DNA of 64,000 bases from Brachionus koreanus (GCA_016987375.1 PJRA01000313.1:1962195-2026194); one strand, 5' to 3'. Counted from the stretch's first letter, positions 1-12,848 are shown. Numbers and translations: made by a program. Notes: a model not told the origin generated them from the sequence alone.

Positions 1-719
1 ATTGTCTTTCGAGAAAAGATTAACAGCTATATTGATCGAGCAGAAAAGATCAAGATTTTAATCAATCAAAGCAAAGAAAGTAAGATTTATGATAAATTAA
101 AACAAAAGAATCTAGCATAATTTGAAATTAATAAAACGAATTAGCTATTTATTTATAAAGATGAAAAGTATCATGAGCAAATAAACATAGAAGAAAACAG
201 CATCGGATATTCATATGAAAAAATTTTTTCCAAGTTTGTTAGTGATGAATGCTTGGAATTTGCCGAAATTGACGATCCTTACATTAGAAGCAGACATCAA
301 GTTAATTTTTTTTTAAATATATGAAAGTTTTTTAATTATTTAAATTTTTTTAGACTCATAATTTTTTAAGATTCTGCGAAATGTTGGTTAAATTATCAAA
401 GAGTATTGAAAAAATAGTTTTGACAACAACAAAGGATGATGAAAATCATAATCAACAAGAGAGTCGACTTGAGGAAATAAGAGATAGTCTCTTGAAGCGA
501 AAAACAGAATTAATAATTAAATACAGCAGTGGTTTACATGACCGAGAAATTAGATTTAGTACTGGATGGATTGTAAAAATTGGTCGCGGACTAGATTATT
601 TTAAACCGCCTGAAAGTAGAGAAAAGCTATGCATTGGATTTCATGATCTTGATCTGAGATCTTGTTATGCTACTACAATTGATATTTTTCATTCTAAATC
701 TACTAAAATCAGAAAATAG
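1..719 (+). CDS. MITD1: MITD1, 3' part (5' end outside the window)
   Basis: Exons 1-79 (partial), 161-300 and 354-719 join in phase, with introns of 81 and 53 bp. The first exon gives the last helix of an MIT domain (NSYIDRAEKIK). The rest is the PLD-like C-terminal domain of MITD1: YHEQINIEEN, DPYIRS, HNFLRFCEML, then HDREIRFSTGWIVKIGRGLD and the final IDIFHSK block, closely like the animal protein. MITD1 binds ESCRT-III through its MIT domain and acts in the abscission step of cell division; that role is known for the family, not shown here. The N-terminal half of the MIT domain and the start codon lie upstream of base 1. The stop is TAG at 717-719. Confidence 0.9.
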
Positions 720-1651
720 GACATTTAATTTTTTAATTTTATTTCTTTTAATATATTTTTTATTTAATTTAACGAAATTAAATTTTAGATTTATCTTCAA
801 ATTAAAAAATTAGTCCTCAAAAACTAGTTTTTAAAATCGAATTTTCTAGAAATTATATTTAAAAAAATTTTTTTTTTTAGGATAAAATGCTGAAAAAAAA
901 ATTAAAATATTAACGTGAATGCTAACAATAAATCTGGTCTGTGTTTTTTTAGTCATTTAATCAAATAATAAAAACCTAACTGCTTAAGATAGCTTTTATC
1001 ATTATCTTTTTAAGGGTCAATATCTTATATCAATTTATCTTTAAAAGATAAATTCGACTATTAGTTTAAAAATTTTTTATTTTTGCATTTTTATATAAAG
1101 ATATTTTGTTAATTAAATAAGCTAATTATGAGTTTTTAGAATATTTTTTTATTTAAATTATTTATTAAAAGTTTATTATAATCAATACAAAATTTTCAGT
1201 CTTTGGGATTTATAGTTTATTGTATAAAAATTTAAAATATTCAACGTCTTTAGATTCTTAAAAAGCTAAAGGCAAAATCAAAAGATAAAATTAGAAATTT
1301 TCAATGTCAAAACTAATTTGTACATTATTCTAGAAATTTTCCTTATTTTTTAGGTCCATATTGTTTAATTAAATATTGCAAAATTAAGTTAATACAACGT
1401 GTAATGAAAATCCTTGAAAATATTTTAAAATCAACTTTTGATTGCTGTCATATGATTAAATTGTTTGCTACAGTTTTTTTTAATTCATTTAATAATTTAT
1501 AAGTCTATTAGAAATTTAATTTTTCATGACAAAAAATTCATAATACAATATCCATCCGTTCAACACGTTATTATGAAATAAAAAATCAATAGTTTTAATT
1601 TAGCTTTCGAAAGAACTAAATTTTTTTGGATAATTTAGATTTATTTTTAAA
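720..1651. other. AT-rich spacer, MITD1 to TMEM104
   Basis: No open frame longer than a few dozen codons, no RNA gene and no repeat was recognised. It should hold the MITD1 polyadenylation region and the TMEM104 promoter, but I see no clear motif for either. Confidence 0.5.
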
Positions 1652-3695
1652 ATGCCGAGTTCGTCTAGTGGCCCACAATCACATCAATATGGACTTTCCG
1701 TAACCTTAATCAAATAATTATTTTATTTTATTTAACTAATGAAATAAAGATGGGGTTTATATTTATTTTCAATTTGATTGTTGGGAGTGGAGCATTGACT
1801 TTACCTAAAGCTTTTGCCAATTCAGGAATTTTTCTTAGCTTGATTTTATTAATATTCTTGAATCTCATGAGGTCTGATTAAGAAAAAAAAATTATCTTTA
1901 CTTACCATACTAAATAAACATTCTTTTCTTTTAGTTTTATTACTGCTACTTTCATGTTTGAAGCAATGTCTATTATGAACGCAATTAAAAATATTAGAAA
2001 ATACGTAAAATTTAGTTCTTCTTAAGCAATAATAATTTAGGTAAAATAGTTAAAATTAGACTGAATCACTAGGTTATTCTAATCCCATTTGTGAAACTGA
2101 GAGCGGAATTCAAAAACAAGCAGAAAACTTAGACCCAGTTCCAATTAACGAATCATTAAATGATAATGCAAGTGAAGATCGTCCCTTATTAGCCCAAACA
2201 ACCCCAATACAATACAATAATCGCAGAATTTTAAGTAATTTTTTTTTAGGATATGCTTTTGATGCTCAAAATGATGTCATATATAAATTAGACAACTTGG
2301 AAAATTTTGAAAGCTCGGCATATTTGGAAAGAAGCGCCATAGAAGATGAAGAAAACGAAAAAAAAGAAGCTGACAATTTGTTTGCCATTAGACAAAAATA
2401 TGAAATGGTAAATAAAAAATTTCCAAGTCACAGAAAAAAAAATTTAATTATTTTCTTAATTAAGGCCGAAATGGCAAGTGTATTTTTCAATAAAAGTTGT
2501 TTTTTTATTTTTTCTTTGTAACAAAGTTTAATTTAATAACAAAAGCGGGTCAATTTTTTTTTTACATTGCCATGATTCTATATTTGTATGGAGATTTGGC
2601 AATTTATGATGCAGCTGTGCCAAAGTCACTTCGTGACACTACTTGGTAACTATTTAATAAAAAAAATAATTGATTATTTTTTTATTTGTTTAAAGTACAT
2701 TTCAACATGAGAATAAAAATAAAACTTTATCTGAAGATGATCTTTGTTGGTCAAGCTTGCCATCAATTAATCGAATGAATGCATATCGTTTATATGTTTT
2801 GTTATTTAACTTTACCATTGGCATTTTAGTATTTTATAATGTGGAAAAAACTAAACTATTACAATTATTGACCACTATAATGCGATGGGCTGCTTTTATT
2901 ACAATGATTGCTTTGGCAATCATTAAAATTAAAGAAAATTCTGAAAAATCAATTAATCCTACTGTTAATTTTGTAAATGTAGAAAATGTACCAAATTTTT
3001 TTGGAGTCTGTATTTATGCCTTCATGTGTCATCATAGTCTTCCAGGAATAATAACACCAATGCGCGACAAAAAAAATTATAAATATGTTTTTGTAGGTGT
3101 CTATTTATGTGTTTTGTCGTTTTATCTATTGCTATCATTTACTGGCGTCTATGCATTTGGCGAAAATTTAAACGATTTTTATACTTTAAACTTTTTACCA
3201 AACAACCAAGATAGAGAAAGACAAGGCTTGTTTCTGGTAATCATTGATTATTATCTTTCGCTTTTTCCAGTATTCACAATAAGTGCTAGTTTTCCTATTA
3301 TTGGAATAACTTTGAGAAACAACCTGAAAAGCCTGTATTTTTTTATCGCAAAAAAAAATCCTAACGATTCTGGCAATAGGAATTATTTTACATCTATTGG
3401 TCTACCACTTATTACTTTGATTCCTCCTCTTTTAATATCATTGATTACTCATGATCTTCAATTGCTCGTTGGTATAACTGGAAGCTATGCTGGAGTTGCT
3501 ATTCAATACATAATACCTAGCTGTTTGGTCTATTTTGGACGAAAAGAAGCAGTCCGGATTTTTAGGAAAAACTATCAATTCAAACATTCATTTACGTCAC
3601 CGTTCAAAAGCAAGTTTTGGGTTTTTTTCTTGCTACTATGGGCTAATTTATCGGTCATTTTTGTAACTGTAAATCATATTATAAACAAAAAGTAG
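1652..3695 (+). CDS. TMEM104: TMEM104-like transporter-fold membrane protein
   Basis: Seven exons: 1652-1699, 1750-1871, 1935-2004, 2060-2407, 2465-2495, 2546-2645, 2696-3695, giving 572 aa. The protein belongs to the amino acid/auxin permease-like family. TMEM104 landmarks are clear: IFNLIVGSGALTLPKAFANS in the first helix, MASVFFNKTG at the 2495/2546 junction, LYLYGDLAIYDAAVP, VEKTKLLQLLTTIMRW, FGVCIYAFMCHHSLP, PVFTISASFPIIGITLRNN and LVGITGSYAGVAIQYIIP. The 31-bp exon 5 is needed to restore the NKxG motif. An acidic, poorly conserved loop of about 115 residues (from exon 4) sits between the first helices, as in the family. The substrate is not established. The ATG at 1652 is the first in-frame one and gives a short N-terminus before helix 1; another 5' exon cannot be excluded. 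Confidence 0.93.
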
Positions 3696-6136
3696 TTTTT
3701 AATATTTATTTCAAAAGAATTATGATATCTTTTTAATTGTATTTTTTTTTCATAGTAATTTTTTTAATATTTAACCAGTGAAAAAATTGGAATTTTTTGT
3801 GATTTAATAGATTTTTTTTTACACAAAATATTTAAGTAAATAAATATATCATAACAAAATAATTTTTTTTATTAAATTTATAAGATAAATGATTTGATTG
3901 AGATTAAGTTATTTTTATTTTTGAAATTAGAATAAATAAATTGCGCTAATGCTAAAAGAAACCAAAACTAAAAATAAATTATTGAAATGAAACGAAATTG
4001 TTTCTTCAATAAAATGTGGCTAATAAAATGCTTAATTATAAAGCTTGTTAATATTTTTAAAATTAATTTTAAAATTGATTATTAAAAGACTCCATTTTAA
4101 CACGTCATATCAATAATTTAGTTGTCATATGAAAAATATAATGAGCGTGATATCGATAAATCGTCTAATAAAATAATATTAAGTCAAATACAATTTTTAT
4201 TTTGTCAAAGATATATTTATTTATAATGTATTAATTTAATTACAAAAAATAAATGTCACCTAAAAAGCAAAGTAAAAATAAAATAAAAATTTCATTTAAC
4301 TACCACTTTGAAAAAACTTTAGTCACAAGTGCTGATCTTCATGTCTATCGTATTTAATTGAGTGGTACAGTGTAGATTGCAACGGAAAAAACTTTAACAG
4401 AATAAACAATATCTATAGTATGCTTCTAAATAAAATTTTTGTACCAAATTGAACATTTTGAAGTACATAATTTCTATTTTACTAATTCTTATTATTTATT
4501 AATTTTTATTTATTACATAAAACTATATTATATGACACAAACAATTATATATTTAAATTTTAATTTGACATTATATTTTCTAATTTATTTTTATATGACG
4601 GTTTTGATTTTTTTCATACTTAAAAATTTAATTAAAATAAAAAATATATATATCAAAATTTTTCAATAAATTAATTGTTAACTTTTGTTTTTAAATTAAA
4701 TTTAATCTAAAAAATAAAAAAATTGTCTCTGTTTATTCAGTAAAGGTTAGAAAAAACAACTTTAAAATTTGGAAACATGAATTCTAAAATACTATTGATT
4801 GAATTTTTAAATTTAAAAACCGACTTAAAAATGATTTATGGAAACGGACATGTATTTAAATAAGTGTTGGTAGCCGTCAATGGCGATCATAGACCGCCAA
4901 AAATTCTATTTTTTTTTCTAAATCTAAATGATTTTTCTTATACTCAATTTTTTTACCAACCAAGTTGTCATATTTGAAATTTTTTAAAGGTTCGTTTTCA
5001 TACCTGACAAAAAAATGGCCATTGGTGGCCAAATACAGTACTTTAACATGCATTGAAACATTTTACTCAAAAGACTTTTTTCAAATTAGTTTTTCAGATT
5101 CATTTTATCATACCACTCTTTCGTCTATAAAGCATTCAACAAAAAAAAGAGAAGACAAATTTTTTTATGCAAACATTTTTGATTTAAAATAAATAAATAT
5201 TTATATTTCATTTGAGAAATGAACTAAAAATGTTTGATGTAGATAAAATTTTCCTTTTAATTTTATTATCTGATAAACATTGAGTAGCAAAAATAACTAG
5301 GGCATAAAATGATTAAAATTCTATAAATCAATATTTAAACAACAGGGCAGTGGGTATTTATATTTGGAACTCATCCATGTTTATTTAAAGATTAAACTGT
5401 AAAAATTTTGTTTGATCTAAGTAAGCTTCAAATTCCCTGAGAAGTATCCGTTTTATGTGTAAATATTATTATTAACAATAATCATTATATAATGAAGAAA
5501 ATAATGAAAAATCTAGTCGATTAACATGAATTAATGAATTTAATATTTTTTGTATGTTTTTTATTTTTCCAAATTAATCATTAACACATTGAATTATTTT
5601 TATCAATGGAAAATTTTATTGAATTTTGCTGAAACTTTTGTTTTATTTAATGGCTATAAACCTTATTTTTAATGAAAGCTTTTAGGTCAATTTCAAAAGT
5701 CATATTGCAATATCCAAGGGAAATTTAAACAAGTTTTGTTTATAAAAATAAATTGTTAAATTTTTTAAGTCATCATGAGTTTGATTTTTGTTTGTAAAGG
5801 TCATTTATGAACGAAAAATAATTTATCATCAAAGGGCTTCAGTTGATTTCAAATTTATGACATACATTTTAATATATTCACCTAAATAATTTTCCAAATA
5901 TAGTTCAATTCAACTTAAAGATAATAGGTTACCTGTTTAGATTGTTTTTATTTGCTCTCTAGAGACTAGCAAATAATGTTTCGATTGCAACTAACGTAAA
6001 ATATTTCAAATATCGTATTCACACTTTTGACACAATTTTGGTATGATTATAATATTTCAACCAACTCAATCCTTTAAAACAAAAATATAAAGTTTTATAA
6101 TGAAAGACCCAGACACATCAATTAACCTAGTCTAAA
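3696..6136. other. AT-rich spacer of 2.4 kb
   Basis: Only short chance open frames were seen. A 34-codon frame starts at 4253, and a short palindrome (TGGCCATTGGTGGCCA) lies near 5015. Neither has support as a gene. No tRNA or transposon end was found. Confidence 0.5.
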
Positions 6137-9100
6137 ATGAGAAAATTGCATCAAATATTTTTTATTGTTTTATTTGAATTTTTGTTTAAACTTGTAAAAT
6201 CAATTGATAATGTTCGCTATTCGCCATTTTCATCTCAATTCAATAACTTTTACGATTATGCTGATGCTGAATCTTACGGAGCTAATTTATTCAAAAATTT
6301 GTACGAGCATCTAAATGCTATAAAAAATGACCAAAATAGTTGCAATAATATTCCGTTACCAAAAACTATCTTAAAGCAAAAATATTTTAACCCATCTTAT
6401 GAATTACGAAAATACAAATATTGGTACCCACCAAACGATCATCAGTATATTCTTGTTTGGTCACAATTCGAAGCTTATCGTAATTCACTTTTTTTAAGCT
6501 ACATGTTACAAAATGACAACGCTCACTTTCCTCCTGGTATGATTGAATTTTTTTCTTTGCTAAATGTTTCTACTTTAATTTTTTTTAAAGGATGGTTATA
6601 TCTATATTTGACTACAGCAGCACAGCTGCATTCAATGCAAACAATTGGTTTTAATAGTCATAAAATTTTCAAATCAATTAAAATTCCATTCGAAAGCAAT
6701 GAAGTTTTCAAAGTAAATTGGTGGAACCATGGAACATTTCAAAAGTTTGAAAAGCCCTTCGCAATATATGCATCGTAATAAAATTTAGTTATTATTATTT
6801 CTTAAATAGCATATTATCATATAGCTTTAAAATAACTTTTGTTTAAAAACAAAAATTGGGCATTAGTCTGATTTCTTTTAAAATTTATTTTTAATAGACT
6901 TGTTAAACATTTTTATTTACTTAAAATATGAAAAAAAATTAAAGCGTGATGAAATTAATTTAAAATAAAAAAAAGAGACATGTCATTAAAGGAAAGCTAT
7001 CAACATTTAAGCAGAACTTTGAAAAAAGCATAGATTAATTCTGTAAAGCTTCTATAAGATGCTTCAAATCATTGTTGTAAAAATTTTTGCTAATTCAACT
7101 CTCTTGATCTGCATAGCTAAATAATAATATTTTTTTTAAATAAAAAAAAATATTCTAAATTTTTTTTAGTCAACCCAAACCAAGCAATCCAAAATTAGTT
7201 CGTGTGATTGACTTTGGAACAGGTGATTATTCCAATGACTATACAGGCCATGGATTTTTACCAGTTTACGTTTATGATAGACAAAAATATTTGTTAAACA
7301 ACACTTACGAATATGCAGGAAATTGGATGAAACCTTATCAAAATCAAAAATTTCAGCTAAGCAATGATAAAAATAAGCTGCCCATTTTGCCTGTATCAAA
7401 TAAAATGGATAAAAATGAATATCACCAATTTAATGAAGAAAAATGGAATGAAAATAATAGGCCCAAAGTAACTAAATTGGAAGATTACTCTTCTTATGTA
7501 TTAGCAAATCAAAAAAAAATTCCAATTTATGACTGGGATCCACTAACTGATAGTCAACGAAAAAATTTACAAAATATACCTGACAGAAATTTACCATACA
7601 ATTTTAATCAATGGTACATAGATACTATATCTGACAATGCTTATCAGGAAGTAAAACAATCAGCCGCAGAAAATCCATTCAATTCAAGAGACATTAAATT
7701 TATTGATAGTTATAGATATGCAGGAGTTTGGTGGAAAAATGAAAGCCATTTTCTAGGAAATAAAGAAGAGTACTTGATAAAAAATTAAATAAAAATTTTT
7801 TAATTTCTAATTTTGAAATTTTTATTTAGATATGTATTTAGAATTAAACCAGAAGAAAGTTTTTATCGTTTTAATGGAGTAAAACAAGAAGAAGCCACCA
7901 GTTGGACCCCACCATATTATTGGTGTGTCGATCCATCACATTGGATGGTAACAGTTAAAGCACCGATTTGGGCTGACAACGATTTTCAATACAAAAACAA
8001 GCATTTTTTTTCAAATGACGTAAATAGATTTGTTGGTTTAGCAGAATTAGTTCTAAACTATGAAGAAACAGATATAAATCAATGTCCTGGAGATCGATTA
8101 TTAAATGCATTTTCAAGTACTTCACTATGTGATACCACTTCAAATTGTTTACCGCAGCCTAATTTCGGTCTTAAACCTGGTGGATATGAATGTGAATGTA
8201 TTAGTGGCTTTTCTTATCCAGTCAATATCCAAGGTCCATATAAAGGAATTGACCTTCCCAATAGACCATTTCTCAATCCACTATGTGAAAAGAGTGAAGG
8301 TCTCCTTCAATATCCCAATTGGATTAGTAGAAATTATGTCGAAAAGCAAGTTTACACTGAGGACATTTCATCTTTCAATCATAATTTTAAAAGAGACTTA
8401 GACTTCTATAGAAATAAACAAAAAAGATCAAAAAGATTTATAGACAGAAGAAATAATTTCGAAAAGCTCAGAGATTCAATTTTTATTGATAAAAACTTTT
8501 TTGATCGAAGATGTAGCTCTTTATCTTTTCATGATATTGTGTATCTAAATGATGATGATGAACGATTTACAACTAATCTGAGGTAATAAAAAAATGAGTG
8601 TTTTCAAATCATATAAAATATATTCTTTAAAATTTATATTTTGATCGATAAAAAAACATTAGTTAGAATTTTTCTTTTTGAAATTTTAAAAGTCTTGAAC
8701 CATTTATGATTAAAAGCAAGTTTAGAAGATTTTCTTGTATCTTAAATTTTCATTTATAAAAATTCTTTTTTGAATATATAATTTACAAAATTTTTAAATG
8801 TTTTTTTTAGAAACCATGCAAATCAAGCATTCAAGCCGCAAATGGCCCAAGCTTTGCGCATATCTCATATTTTGTCTTCTTATCTTCAACTTCATTCTCC
8901 ATTTAGCACATCATCAATAAATTCACAGACTGAATTTGGTCATTTAAAGAATGTAGAAGACCTAAAACCAGATCCTCAACTGGATGAATCGATTATTATT
9001 GGTGAAATAATATCTACTTTAATATCCAACTATCCTATTCAAGAAGTTAATGTATTCTTTAACGGCAGTGAATTTGAAAAACAAAAATTGTTCTCTAGTC

Positions 9101-10095
9101 AAAATACTCTGTCTTTCGGACTGAGTGCTATTCGTTCGGATATTGAATTAATATTGAACAGATCAAATGATGATTCACATATTAAAAAATCTTGGTATAT
9201 GGACTCAATTAAACGATTTAGATATTCTGGTCAGACAAAATTTGGTGGTCCATATGCTACTGAAGAAGAAAAGCAATTTTTTGAATCATCAGGACCTTTC
9301 GACAATGGTTTGTTTGGTGAAACTTTTAAATTTGATCGTTTTGGAATCGAAATGAATATTAGAAAAACTTTTGATGGTTTAAACGGGAATGTTGAAATAT
9401 CCCCTAAATACTACGATGCAGCCTCAACTGGAGTTTGGTTTGGACCTTATTTTGATTGTCAAAAGCGATACATGAAAACTAAAACTACACTAAGAATGTT
9501 GTTTAGTGTTCCTATAATTATGGCAATGAACAAAGATCCAATGTAAAAATAAATATATTAAAAAAAAGAATCGATTTATAATTTCTAATTTTTAGAGGCT
9601 TTGTATCAGTAGTCGTTGGTTCCGATTTAAAATGGTGGAAAATAAATCCTTGTGAAACTTCAAATCAGCCTAATATGTTTCAGAACATTCATAAATGTGA
9701 TTTAGAAACGACAATTGTAATTATTTTATTTCAAGTTTGATTTTGAATTATTCTTTTATTTTTATTTTTAGTGTCAGGACCAAAATGTTCCAGAATTAGA
9801 GAGTGGATTTTATTTATCATCTTATAAGTGCATTTGTAAAGAAAATTACGATTTTCCGTTTATAGATTATGGTTCAAGTTATTTTGAGGGTGCTACCATG
9901 GAAAGAGAATATGACAAAAAAATGAAAGGAATGCCAAATATATTTGATAGATTGAAGTGTAGGCCAAAAATGGATCCAGTATCTTTCCGTAATGGTTATC
10001 TTGCATCTAAATCTTTTCTTAATATATCATCAAATTATTTTTTAATTTTCAACTTAATATTTCAATTGTATTTTTTGTTAGATTTTAATTTTTAG
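6137..10095 (+). CDS. Secreted or anchored protein with two GPR158-like Cache/EGF modules
   Basis: Exons 6137-6774, 7170-7769, 7830-8582, 8811-9542, 9596-9716 and 9772-10095 join in phase to 1,055 aa. It begins with a signal peptide (MRKLHQIFFIVLFEFLFKLV, then KS). Two modules follow with the same order of marks. Module 1 has VGLAELVLNYEETDINQCP, then CDTTSNCLPQ and YECECISGFSYP. Module 2 has FVSVVVGSDLKWWKINPCE, then CDLETTICQD and YKCICKENYDFPF. This Cache-like sheet followed by a small Cys-rich EGF-like unit resembles the ectodomain of the orphan class C receptors GPR158/GPR179. No seven-helix region follows; the chain ends in one hydrophobic stretch (SNYFLIFNLIFQLYFLLDF), suiting a GPI signal or a C-terminal anchor. 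Ligand and role are unknown. A distant alpha2delta-type Cache protein is the main alternative. Confidence 0.6.
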
Positions 10096-10387
10096 TTTAA
10101 TCGATGTAAAAAGAATAAATATACAATAGCTATAAGCTATATTTGATGTCCTATATCCTAGTTTAAAGGATAAATTTTAAAATTTTAAAAATTGTTTCTT
10201 TTTTTTTCTTAAATTTTTTTAATATTATAGCATTAATTAAAGTCTGAAGTCATTTACAAGCTTACAATTATATAAATTTGATAAATTTAAAAAGCATAGC
10301 TAGGTTACTTTGAAAGTCACTTTTTCACTATTTTTATCAAATGACTAAATAATTTATATATGTTTTTTTGAATTGATAAAAACAATT

Positions 10388-10469
10388 GCCAGGGATGGGG
10401 ATCGAACCCATGCTCACATTCGTGAATTGGATCTTAAGTCCAACGCCTTAACCACTCGGCCACCCGGGC
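10388..10469 (-). tRNA. tRNA-Leu (anticodon UAA)
   Basis: Read on the minus strand, it folds as an 82-nt leucine tRNA. It has A box TGGCCGAGTGG, anticodon stem TTGGA/TCCAA with loop CTTAAGA (anticodon TAA), a long variable arm with stem TCAC/GTGA, and T arm ATGGG-TTCGATC-CCCAT containing the B box. The acceptor stem GCCCGGG/CCCTGGC has one C-U mismatch at pair 4:69. There is no intron. An oligo-T stop for RNA polymerase III lies just downstream on the same strand (plus-strand A-run at 10375-10380). It is head-to-head with MGME1, about 100 bp from that start codon. Confidence 0.9.
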
Positions 10470-10571
10470 TCTTAATTTCTATGCTAAGTAAATTTTAATC
10501 TAATTCTACACTTATTAAAAAAAGCATGAAAAAATAATTAATTTATAATAAAAATTTGAAAAACACTAAAA

Positions 10572-12148
10572 ATGCTGAAAAAATGTCCAATTTTAAAAAG
10601 TTCTAAAATTTTCTCGATTCATTCGCATCTTTATTCAATAGATAAAAATGATTTGAAGGTTGAAAATAAAGTTGAAAATAAAACCAAATATCAATACATA
10701 GGTATTCTTTAAAAAACGAATTCCAATACTTATTTTTTGTATTATTTTCAGGACCTAAAGAATTCTATATTCAAAGTTTTTTGCTGAAAAATAAACTTTT
10801 AAATGATAATGACGTAACAAAATATTACAGTGAATTAAAGTATTTCGAAAGAGAGCATAAATTTTTTGAGAAATTTTCAGACTCCGTTGATTTTAGAGGA
10901 TATCCTCAAAATGAACGCTTACACAAGAAACATGAATTCTATTTAAATGAACCTAAGAGAGTTCATTATTCCTACGATCTAAGGTTATTCGAGCACTTGG
11001 TAAAAAAAGAGATGAAAGATAAAAAAAAAGCCGACAGATTGGAAAAAAAAAAGCAAAAGAAGATTAAGAAAAATTCTATTAAAGGTGAAAATGGTGATAA
11101 AAAGCCGGAAATTATTGCTGAGCAATCAAATAAGCCTGATATTCCCGAAGAAAAAAAAGAAGAAATTCCAAATCATGAATTTAAAATGGACGAAAGATTT
11201 AGTAAACTTTTGGAAACAAAAATCAAATCAAAAAACTTAATTGACGAAAATAAACAACCCAAAATAATCAAGGAAGAAGACCAAAAACTCAGAATTTTAT
11301 TAGAAAAACAAGAATTGGTTGACAGAAAATCAAAAATCAATAAATATGTCAAATTTCTTAATAATTATCCTATTGATGATAAATTTCTTTTAAAAAATCT
11401 AAGCAAAGTTCCATTTTTACCTGAAAAAATGATACTTGCCAATAAAGAAATGTTTTCTCAATTAGAAATTCAGCTATCAAAGGCAAAACTTTTTCAAGAA
11501 TCGAAAGAAATCAACTCAAGTAAACTAATTCCATCCATATCAAACATCATTCAATTAGCATATCCATTGAGTGAAAATTTACTAAAATGGAAAATAGAAA
11601 AAGCACAAGCATTTGGTCTTGAAGGTTTTTATATTTATTCACAAAAAATTAAAAGTGAGGGTCAGCAATTTCATCAATATGTTGAAAATCGACTGTTGAA
11701 TAAACCAGCAAACAAATATGATAAAAATTTAGATGCTCTTGATCCGATTTTCGAAAACATTAAAGCTGTATTGTTAACAGAAGCGGCAGTGCAGCATTCA
11801 AATCTATTTTACCAAGGCCGGATTGACTGCTTGGCTTATTATAAAGACGAGCTGTGCCTAATTGATTGGAAAACTAGCGAAAAAAGCAAGCCTGAAATAA
11901 GAGATTTATTTGATTTACCTATTCAAATATCGGCATACATTGCGGCATTTCTAAGCGATCCTAGATACGAAGAATTGAAAAAAACTCATCATATAAAAAA
12001 AGGACTTCTTATAAATTTTAATAAAACAAATGGGGACGTAAATCTTCATTTTATTAATTATCAGTTGAGTGAATTTTATTGGTACAAATGGCTAAACTAT
12101 TTAAGAGATTTTTGGCTTCACATAATTAAAAATAAATCAGAAAAATAA
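10572..12148 (+). CDS. MGME1: MGME1, mitochondrial single-strand DNA exonuclease
   Basis: Two exons, 10572-10701 and 10752-12148, give 508 aa. The C-terminal half is the PD-(D/E)XK nuclease of MGME1: FHQYVENRL with His351, GRIDCLAYY with Asp402, and LCLIDWKTSEKSKP with Asp415 and Lys417. These match the catalytic His, two Asp and Lys of the family. MGME1 trims single-stranded flaps during mitochondrial DNA replication. The N-terminus is basic with hydroxyl residues and no acidic residue in the first 24, fitting a mitochondrial import signal. The protein is much longer than human MGME1 (about 344 aa); the extra sequence includes a Lys/Glu-rich stretch near residues 125-190 and an unplaced block around 70-125. 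A spacer of about 670 bp follows before the mariner copy. Confidence 0.93.
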
Positions 12149-12813
12149 ATTTTTTTAAAAACTTATGATCAAATAAAACAATTTTAAAAAAAGTAAACTT
12201 TTTGCCCGAAATCGAAAATTGATAAATTTAATAAATTTCATAAAAGCTAGATTTTTCTCAATTAATTAATACTTTTTGGAATTAAAAAAAAAAAAAATTA
12301 CAAAAATTACATTACAAACTCGGCATAAAATTCAGTTATGAAGATTAAACCATAGTTCTGGTTTTATGATTTTGCATGATTTGCTTGATGTTTGAAAAAA
12401 GCTTCTACATTAAATTTTAATTATTTTATTTCGATTTGCGTCAAAAATAGGATTTTAAGATTGTTAAAATGACTTTTATCTTTTTATAAGTAATTTTTAA
12501 CAAAAATTGAAAAAAAAATATTCTAAATTTAAATATTTTTTATTTAATAAGTATAATAAAGGATATACCTTTGACTTTCCAGGCCATATTTGGTTACACT
12601 TACAAGAACTATGGATTTAATAAGACATTAGGGAAAGCAAAATTGACGAAAGAAAAGAGCTAGAAACAAAAAGCATTTTGCTTAGAAAATTAAAACCAAA
12701 GCGTCAGTACAAGTAATCAAACTATCAACCTAGGCCAAACTATTCATTCTTTTTTCTTCTTATTCATTTAATCATTTAATTCAACTAAATAGAAATATAT
12801 ATAAAATAATTCA
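12149..12813. other. Spacer with a possible decayed coding fragment
   Basis: This is mostly AT-rich DNA without long frames. At 12624-12716 a 30-codon open stretch reads DIRESKIDERKELETKSILL onward and ends in TAA. In the same frame just upstream, about 25 codons containing FDFPGHIWLHLQELWI are separated from it by two adjacent stops. The composition looks like protein rather than noise, but I recognise no family. It may be a broken exon. Confidence 0.3.
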
Positions 12814-12815
12814 TA

Positions 12816-12848
12816 ACGGGTGATGCATAAGTAAATGGACAAAAGTTA
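12816..12848 (+). repeat. Left terminal inverted repeat of the mariner copy
   Basis: It reads ACGGGTGATGCATAAGTAAA and continues TGGACAAAAG. It pairs with 14086-14118 on the other strand, with T/G at position 9 and G/A near position 30 as the differences. Confidence 0.93.

Noticed and set aside
4253..4357. 34-codon frame starting MSPKKQSKNK
   Set aside because: Short, ends quickly, has no family likeness and no clear splice partner in the flanking spacer.
4439..5192. Two frames of about 75 codons in the spacer
   Set aside because: Mostly Phe/Tyr/Ile/Leu/Asn/Lys from AT-rich bases; no ATG in normal context, no domain and no neighbouring exons.
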